64,000 nucleotides of DNA, taken from positions 63,060,269-63,124,268 of the forward strand of contig CM072517.1 in assembly GCA_036898135.1 (NCBI GenBank). The letters are read 5' to 3'. The translations under genes were made by a program, and so were the position numbers. This document shows positions 56,926-64,000 of this stretch, piece after piece. Numbering within the stretch: the first letter of the stretch is position 1; each line of letters starts with the position of its first letter. Under the pieces are notes generated by a model that made no database searches, was not told the DNA's origin, and was given only the letters and a program-made list of their open reading frames with translations. The stretch is from Oncomelania hupensis (Eukaryota > Mollusca > Gastropoda > Littorinimorpha > Pomatiopsidae).

Positions 56926-57139
56926 AAACAGGTTGCTCTATGGTGTGATCTAGCGCGGAACCTGCTGGATTATCATTATGGCACATTACAGAATGGGGTT
57001 GTCGTTGTAGTCCTAGGAAAACTTGTTAACAAGTTCGCAGCGCAGGTTGGAAAGTATTAAGCCTAAAAATATATGTTCATATTCTAACATTGCAATTATA
57101 CATCCTTTATCTCTTCAGCTTTGTAGCATTTTGATCTCT

Positions 57140-57235
57140 GATTTCTGACACTTTATTGTCCCTTTGAATCGGGAATTCTAGGGAGCCTCCCCCAGGGAAG
57201 GCGTAGTCGCATCCTGTGGCCAACCTATCTAATGT
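57140..57235 (-). mobile_element. fragment of the 55868-type SINE
   Basis: On the minus strand it shares GCGACTACGCCTTC, a GAATTCCC-like block and GGACAATAAAGT with 56080-56165. Confidence 0.6.
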
Positions 57236-58430
57236 TGTGTTTTTGTTTGCTTCGACGATGCCTTTATCCGGAATAAGGTTCTTCAAGTATATACCATTAT
57301 TTCTACTATTAGGACTTAACGAAGGTCCACGATGGATGAAATAACATTCCATAAGTTTATGCCGATGTTTTTTCCGATAGATCTTTTAGAAAGTCTACAA
57401 CTGAGACTACTGTTTGAAGGTGAGAGTGACGTGTTTGTACCAGAAACACAGCAGGACAAGTCTTCATTCAGTTACTGCTTGAAGATTAAAATGCCAGGCT
57501 GGGACCGTGCTGTCGTGGGTAGATTCTGATAGACCGTGTACTCTCTTTACGCTCTCAGCCATTTATTGCAGGGATTTGTAGCCTATCCTGTGTAGTCTGT
57601 GGAACCAATGCAGAGAGACTCATAGAATATGTCGGCCTATTCCTGAACGAGGCCTGGCCTATCGTTGATACTCGGAATGAAAATGTGCAAGGTCCCCTGC
57701 GGGGTGTAATTCTCTACGGCCCGTATTAAAAGTATGATGAGATTTTTGTTGAATTGTTAAATGCACACAGTTTTAGTAGTGCCGAACTCCGATTGAAAAC
57801 TTACTTGAGCCTTGTGCGGTAAGCAACTTACACGGGTTCTTATAGTTATTCATTTGCAAATTCTGACTGTTTAACATCCAATCAAACCAATGTCCCCTTA
57901 ATTGTATGGTGCACAACTCTGCTGAGAAGAAAGCCCTGGAGAAGCAGATGCACCTAGCTGTGAAAAGACGAGTTTTCAAGAAAACAACTGTACAAAAACG
58001 ACAGTTTAATTTCCTGTTAAAAACCAATTGGTAACAATTCTGCAAAAAAAAAAAAAAAGGTATTGTATTAATTCTAAAGGATTTTAGTTGCTGATGCTGT
58101 GACATTTCTTCAAATTAGTCCATTTGGAGGCTTACATACGGTAAGCGTACCTCGCTCTTTATGTTGTATTTTTTCCAGCGAAGCTTTCCTTTGTACAGAA
58201 AGCGGCCCCAATGACGTGCCGTTGCCAGCGAAAGAGGGACAGCCAGGGGGTTTATCACACGTACAATTATCGCCACCATTAGGTGACACTTTCAGTCATG
58301 ACTGGAAGTTGCTACTGGATCCCCTTTGAGGACTTGAGTAACTTGAGTGCATAGCTTTGACAGCGTGTGGGTCTTTGTGTGTTTGATAGCGTGTGGGTCT
58401 TTGTTTTAAGCACGTCTGACGGTCCCACCG
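57236..58430. other. no gene seen
   Basis: Unique sequence without a supported exon. The frame at 57332-57529 has no splice or family support. Confidence 0.35.
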
Positions 58431-58665
58431 CCGTAGCTCAAGTGGTAGAGCGTTCGCCTGGCACACCGATGACCCAGGTTCGAATCCCGTGGTGGGCGAT
58501 ATCAAAAGGGGAAAATTTTCACTGTCCATTTTAGCAGTATGATTGCTCTGGTGGTTTAGTGTTGATTCAGGTCCCTACCCCTATTTCCATGGGATGGTTA
58601 TCCCCGTCTGCCATATCGCCAATGGTGGATGTAGACGTTAAACCTCAATGTTCATTCATTTACTT
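58431..58665 (+). mobile_element. SINE with tRNA head, third type
   Basis: A box TAGCTCAAGTGGTAGAGC and B box GGTTCGAATCC, with acceptor-like arms CCCACC and GGTGGG. The body (GTTATCCCCGTCTGCC, GTAGACGTTAAACCTC) is unrelated to tRNA and to the other SINEs. Confidence 0.75.
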
Positions 58666-58808
58666 CTGACTTGACATATAATGCTGCTTTACGGTTGCCC
58701 TTATATTTAACGAGTGTTTTGTTTGTTTGTTGTTGTTGTTTTTTTGCTGCCGCGGACATAGAATTGGACTTGTTAAACAAACAATGAGTTGAAGAATCGG
58801 GTACTTAG

Positions 58809-59345
58809 CAGTGGTGTTCCTAGGATTAGAGGGCAATAGGACAAAATGTCCTAAATCATAAAACTAATCGGACATCATGTCCTGACTACATAAAAGCAAT
58901 AGGACATTCAGATTGTGAAACGAACCGATTAATGGTGCTTCTTTTTTCTTCAAACACGAGCACAAAACAGACTGCCCTTTAGCAACACAAAGCTTTTTCT
59001 TCGGCGGCATTTTGAGCGTAGTAAGATCGTTGCAGAGGAAGTATGGTGTCGGTTATTTCCCTTTCAAAAGTGTCGAGAGTTGCGGCCCTTTTGTTGTTCG
59101 ACGGAATGTACTAAAGAATGATAATAGCCTAGCATTGTCCACTATTCAAACTCGTTTTAACGGCTTTGACACCCCAGTTTGTACAGATGTTTCTTGCAGT
59201 GACCGCTCTAGTCATAATACTATCGGACAATGACCGCTAATTTCGCAATAGAATCGGACATTTGACGGGACACAGGTGTTTGCATTCGGTCATTTTCCAA
59301 ACAAATCGGACCATGACCGATGTCCGAGGCCTCGGGACATCACTG
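58809..59345 (-). mobile_element. hAT5-like element with transposase N-terminus
   Basis: Inverted termini CAGTGGTGTTCCTAGG and CCTCGGGACATCACTG, flanked by the 5-bp duplication CTTAG. On the minus strand near 59015 a short frame begins MPPKKKLCVAKGQSVLCSCL, like the N-terminus of some hAT transposases. The rest of the transposase is missing. GGACA/TGTCC motifs are repeated near both ends. Confidence 0.65.
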
Positions 59346-59350
59346 CTTAG

Positions 59351-60257
59351 AAAGAATCGTCATCAAGGTAAAGTGGTTAAAAAACAACAACAGCTGAGTA
59401 AAATTTAGCAGCGCTTCGAGGCTTAGATTGTTCAAAGCCCAACTGACAGATGACTGGAAATCATTATGATGTATCGTCAGCAGTTTCATGTTCATAACAT
59501 GTTATCATGTTCACCTCAGGTATATAATGTGTTGTCTGACGCCAGGAATCATTACATGAAGTACAGGAATCATTTCGTACAACTTCCAGTTTCAGAGCCC
59601 TTTCCATCTCAAGTTGTTGTTTCTTGTAGGTTTTTAAAAACATTTTTAGTTGTGTTTTTTTTTTAACATTTATTTCATATTTTTAAATAAACAAATTCTA
59701 AAAAGTAAAATAAACCCTCAATGAATAGAACAGGCGACGACTGTCAGAACTTTGTAAAGGTCTGCTAAACGTTTAACAAAATTTCTTGTAAAGCACTCTC
59801 TCCCTCCCTCTCCCCTCTCTCCCCCCAATCCCCTTTTTTCGTTCTACCTGTTTTCATCACTATATCACCACCACCCCAACCCCCACCCCCACCTAACTGT
59901 GTTGTAACCTTGATCACAAAGGCGTGAAAGCCCTTTAGAAAACAATAAAAGTGGAACTAGGCTATGGGGGTGGAGAGGGAGGGGAGGGGGTGGGTGAGTT
60001 CTCTCTGTAGTTGCATAGACAGAAGGTATAGTCTTAAAATGGTATATACGGTGGCTAGTGCAATTATTTTCTATTCAGCTCACTATTTGTATGGATTCTT
60101 GCATGCGATTGAATTCCTCAACTACGGTACAGCACGCTACCCGACTGATTAAGTTTGTCACTCCAGGCTTTAGTTCTCAGTCAGTTCGTCAGTCTTTCGA
60201 GTTATCTGTTATAAGATTATCCGATTATCAGTCAGCCTTACTACTCTAGTTTATGAT
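59351..60257. other. no gene seen
   Basis: No supported exon; C-rich and T-rich simple sequence near 59800-59900. Confidence 0.35.
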
Positions 60258-60560
60258 CCGGTGTGACATCCTCACAGTTCCTAGTATCTTAGCTGGGCTG
60301 GGAGCGAATGGGAGCATTCTGATTGGTCGACGCGTTACAAAATTCGACGCATGCGCACAGTGCTATCATAGTCTTCGTAAGGTTTAGGGTTAAAGTTTGG
60401 GTTAGAGTTAAGAGTTTAGGGTTAGGGTTAGGGTTTGGGTTAGGGTTAGGGTTATGACGCCTAAGAACTTAGTGAAAAAGCCGGCCCGACATGACCTGGC
60501 GCATGCGCAAATGCGCTCGGATAAACTAGGAGACCCGGAACTTGAAGGATGTGACACCGG
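60258..60560. mobile_element. inverted-repeat element with telomeric core
   Basis: Ends CCGGTGTGACATCCT and AGGATGTGACACCGG are inverted repeats (about 20 of 24 positions match on extension). The core at 60381-60453 is degenerate TTAGGG repeats. GCATGCGCA motifs flank the core on both sides (about 60350 and 60500). Superfamily unknown. Confidence 0.6.
60381..60453 (+). repeat. interstitial telomeric repeat
   Basis: About ten TTAGGG-like units, the best run at 60415-60453. TTAGGG is the mollusc and vertebrate telomere unit. Confidence 0.9.
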
Positions 60561-61858
60561 TTCGTGTGTTTGGAGTCAGTCTGTCAGTCTGTGGAGATAT
60601 TTAGTTAAATGATCTATCCGAAGTTTCAGTCCATCAGACAGCAATCCGTGGGTAAATTAGTCGTCGGTCCATTGTTTATTCCGGAAGTGTCTGTATGGGT
60701 AAAACAATGTATCGGACTGTAGCTTGATGTTAATGTTTACCATTGGTAACCGATCGCAGTTATCTGTGGGGTTTTATATTTTATTGTAGAACAGTCAGAC
60801 CAGGTTTCTTCCCCACCAAGACCTTCCCTTCGTCTTCAGTTAGACTTTTGAAGGAGCCTTTCCTAGGTTCACCGTTCTGCTGTGATGTGCTTGATTATTT
60901 TCTGTGATATGATTGATTGGAAGAATTACGGTCAGTACTAAAGGCACAAGTATAATTAGGAGTTGTTAAAACATCAGGCATGTTTCTTCTGGTAGATCTC
61001 CTTTTACCACTCTTTTGATGTGGACGGTCACACACATCACCTTTTCGATAAGAAGACTTACCGCTGCCTGAATGTCTTTAGATAAGGTAAAGCACTGTCT
61101 GTGTGGCAACATGCACAGGCATGCAGTGAAGACAGCACTCCTAGCTAATAAGACAACGTTTGATTTAGAAGCTATTCACTTAGATAAGCTTAAGGAAATC
61201 CGACCGATCGCCCGACATTTCACTCGTTCTGATTCCCGACAATATCGAAGTATCCCGACTTATTTGGAAATGTAATACTGTTGATTTAGAAGTAGTATCG
61301 TGTTCAGCAGTAAGACATTATTGATTTAAAAGCAGCTGTATGTTTGACAACTTGCACTGGCCTCCAGTGAGGACAGCAGTCCTGTAAGAAGTAAATCCTG
61401 ATTTAGATTGGTGTTATGTTTGCAAACAGTTGAAGCTCCACTCAGACAGACACGAACATGCCTCGTTTTATCGATCTATGCAAACAGAACATGATCAAGG
61501 CAAATAGTAACTATGAAATTATGCTTGGAGTTTATCATTGGCATCTAAAGGCCTATGATAGTTCTCTGGGTTTCTTGGCGATGAAGTAACATCTAGCTCA
61601 TTGTTTCAGAGTTGAAACATACAGTTTAATTTTCGTCCTACCCAACACCCATAGCTCTTGTTAAGCTATTTACACTTCTGTTACATAATTTATTGTAGTG
61701 GGCAGGACAATTTTTTTTAAAATAAATATGAGTGGTGTACATTATTGTATAATGTGATTTGCGGAAAAGCGCGTGCATGTATATAGCATCCACTAATAGC
61801 AGTAGTAGTAGCAGTAGTAATAGTAGTAGTAGTAGCAGCAGTTGATTGATTGATTTAT
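60561..61858. other. no gene seen
   Basis: Unique sequence with no supported exon; a short imperfect (TAG)n lies at 61796-61842. Confidence 0.35.
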
Positions 61859-62305
61859 TATTGCTTTAGGTCCAGCGGACTCTTCCGAGCCAAATCAGGA
61901 CCGGACAACCCCCGATCCGCATAAAAGATCTGTTGAAACAACCCCAGTGGGAAAATTGAATGCCCTCCACCGGCCAGTCACTTTACAATAAAGACATCCC
62001 ACGCGAGGGACGGCTGAGGGTTGACCTCAACTACGCGAACTCCCCGATTACAAAAACAAAATAGAATACAAACATCATTATAAATCATCAACAAAAAACA
62101 TACATATAAAATGCCTATAGTGCTAAATAGTACATTCATAGGAAGCCCTAGTGACCACCCGGCAGAAAGCGTCCAACATTCCCAAGCTGATCCAACAGAC
62201 CCCATACACAAACAAGGAGTCTTGTCCAGGAAGAGTTTTCAAGAAAAAAGGTAGGTCATTGATCTAGCGAAGAAGAAGATAGTATAGCAGAGTGGTAGGA
62301 CAGAT
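61859..62305 (-). repeat. interspersed repeat family A, minus copy
   Basis: Reads ATTGATTGATTTATTATTGC, then TTTAGGTCCAGCGGACTCTT: the same 3' end as other copies on the opposite strand. The 5' GGGGTGCC start is missing. Confidence 0.85.
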
Positions 62306-62325
62306 CGGGAATGGGAAAGAGAGTA

Positions 62326-62330
62326 GCAGC

Positions 62331-62412
<82 letters not shown>
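62326..62412. repeat. (TAG)n microsatellite
   Basis: Uninterrupted trinucleotide repeat. Confidence 0.95.
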
Positions 62413-62413
<1 letters not shown>

Positions 62414-62521
62414 GCCTAGTAGCATATCATACTGCCAAAAGAAAAAGTAAAGACAAAAAAATCCAACAGACCGTAGAGGAGCGGAGGCGAATTGAGCACT
62501 ATCTCAAATAGTTCTGTAAGC

Positions 62522-62606
62522 TGTAGTTTTTTTTTTTTTTTTGTTTTTTTTTTTTTTGTTGAGTAAAATTAACGTCCCCGGACACAATAAGCGTATAGGG
62601 GACGAT
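62522..62606 (-). repeat. short repeat C, minus copy
   Basis: A T-tract followed by AACGTCCCCGGACACAATAA and GCGTATAGGGGACG. Reverse complement of 38103-38165, including the A-tail. Confidence 0.75.
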
Positions 62607-62744
62607 AGTGAAGCTGTAGTGTAACTTATACTGCACTTATACTACAAGTACCCGCACTTGAAGCTGTTCAACACCTGCACTTGTAAGTGCTGAAGAACTT
62701 TCAATCAGACCAGTCGTCGTCTGCGCGACGTCTCCATGCCGTAA

Positions 62745-62785
62745 CCAATGCACACTGCTCGACCTTACGAAAGGTCACGGCGTGG
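62745..62785 (+). repeat. short repeat D, copy 1
   Basis: Shares GTAACCAATGCACA, CTCGACCTT and GGTCACGG with 63668-63712. Confidence 0.5.
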
Positions 62786-63244
62786 CTACTTTAGGCAGCT
62801 GCCAAAGATTAAGATTAATTTGTTTTCCTACTTAAGAAGACTTAAAAAGGTAGAACGCACTTTCCAAAAGAACAAAGTTTATTTCCTATTTTACAGTTTT
62901 GTCCCGCGCATTGTTTCAAAGTGATTTTAGTTTGCAAAAGCATTGATTGAAGAAATCCACCTCGCGTAGCTCTTTTACTCAGAGTTTTGCTGCCCCTTAT
63001 CTCAATAGTTAGATTTACTTGTATGTTTGTCATGTCCATGCGTAAAAAAGAGTTTACGGTTTAAAAAAAAAAGAAAAAGAAAATAAAAAAAGCGCCAACA
63101 GGTACGCGAACGGACATTGAAATAAACTATTGAATTGAATGGCGGGCGGTGCTGCTGATTCTGGTGGTTGTAACAGCAAGACAGTTGAAGTGTTCACAGT
63201 TCAACGATAACATTGTAACCCGTACAGGCAGCGGTTCGGGGTGT

Positions 63245-63530
63245 CGGGGTGTCGGATAGCGCAGTGGTTGGAGCACTCGCTACTGTGTCGCAAGTTAAGC
63301 ACCGTCCAGTGCGGTTAGCATTTGGATGGGTGACCGCAAAACGTGAAGCGACAAATAACAACGCCCCCAGTTGACTCAACTGTGACTGAGTACCTACTCT
63401 CTTAAGGTTGGGGAAGGTAAAGCAGCGAGGGAGAGAGATGGGCATCACCCTCATTACGCTGGCCCAAGATAAGTGTGATCTCCAACATCACGCTCCCCTA
63501 CACCTTTACCTTTACCTTTACCTTTTTTAC
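63245..63530 (+). mobile_element. chimeric tRNA/5S-like SINE, (CTTTAC)n tail
   Basis: A tRNA-like start (GATAGCGCAGTGGTTGGAGC) is followed by 5S-like boxes (GCAAGTTAAGCACCGTC, TTTGGATGGGTGACCGC), then the shared body GGGGAAGGTAAAGCAGCGAG and CCCTCATTACGCTGGCCCAA. The tail is CTTTAC repeats at 63501-63524. Confidence 0.8.
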
Positions 63531-64000
63531 CACCCACTCCCAATAATTCCGTAAGACGGTATGAGCTGGTGGAACAAAGCTGGCTATTAAATCTGGTCTG
63601 TCGTTGAAATGGTTCAGCGTGTTCACTTGTACGTGTTTAATACAAGCGTAAATCAGACTACAGCGGTCGTAACTAATGCACAGCCCTCGACCTTCCAGGG
63701 GTCACGGATAACAGTATCGCCACCTACCTACCCCTTGCCTACAGCCTACTACGTCACGCCGAACAGCAGCTACTGCCTAGTAATGAGCTACCAACAACTG
63801 CTCAATTTCAAAAGCTTTCAGTCCCGACTGTCCCTTTGTCTTAAAATTGAACAGATCCGATAGATTTAGATATCGGCTATTTCAAGTCTGTTTTAGGTTC
63901 TCAAGATTTTGGACATTTACCTGATCTTCATTGTACTTCTTAGAACACGGCTTCTATTTTGTCGTTCTTTCTTTCGTCCTCCTCCTCCCCTTTCTTCTTC
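63531..64000. other. no gene assigned
   Basis: Contains short repeat D copy 2 at 63668-63712. The 84-codon frame at 63609 has no other support. Confidence 0.35.

Noticed and set aside
60381..60453. A chromosome end
   Set aside because: The telomeric units are short, degenerate and flanked by inverted ends on both sides.
63270..63340. A 5S rRNA gene
   Set aside because: Only the internal control segment matches; the rest is SINE body.
63609..63863. An 84-codon plus-strand gene
   Set aside because: No recognised motif, no splice evidence and overlap with short repeat D.

Overview
This is eukaryotic, animal-type nuclear DNA: widely spaced exons with GT-AG introns, a high load of interspersed repeats, long microsatellites and several families of tRNA- and 5S-derived SINEs. 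The repeat set (CR1/L2-like and RNase-H-bearing LINEs, two further LINE families, several SINEs with tRNA heads, hAT, mariner and piggyBac relics, a Ty3/Gypsy element) and an invertebrate-style LNX gene suggest a lophotrochozoan, most likely a marine gastropod mollusc. The species is an inference. No functional tRNA, rRNA, operon or CRISPR array was found. LAYOUT. 1-9.8 kb: repeats, including a mariner relic split by a LINE, a second LINE copy, a THAP zinc-finger remnant and an RNase-H LINE split by a piggyBac fragment. 10.06-25.59 kb: ten consecutive plus-strand exons of one gene, an LNX-type protein (TRAF-type zinc fingers plus four PDZ domains); its 5' exons, including the RING finger, lie upstream of the window. 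Its introns carry a very young Ty3/Gypsy element (12.40-17.98 kb), a CR1/L2-like LINE tail, a 37-bp minisatellite, a TIR element with 6-bp target duplications and a 5S-like SINE. 25.6-34.2 kb: AT-rich, mostly unique DNA, either a long 3' UTR or intergenic, with one mariner-type MITE. 34.3-37.6 kb: a pile-up of LINE insertions. 37.6-64 kb: intergenic or large-intron DNA with many repeats, one candidate coding exon behind CRE sites (42.4 kb), one candidate non-coding first exon with a YY1 site (53.0-53.3 kb) and one decayed reading frame of unknown origin (46.7-47.5 kb). HOW IT WORKS TOGETHER. LNX is the only gene whose function can be assigned with confidence: an E3-ligase scaffold whose four PDZ domains recruit substrates. 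Everything else records transposition, with several nested insertions whose order can be read from intact target-site duplications. The most unusual item is the Ty3/Gypsy element: integrase lies upstream of the reverse-transcriptase remnant, the RT core and RNase H are missing, yet gag-protease-integrase is one open frame and the two LTRs differ at one position by eye.
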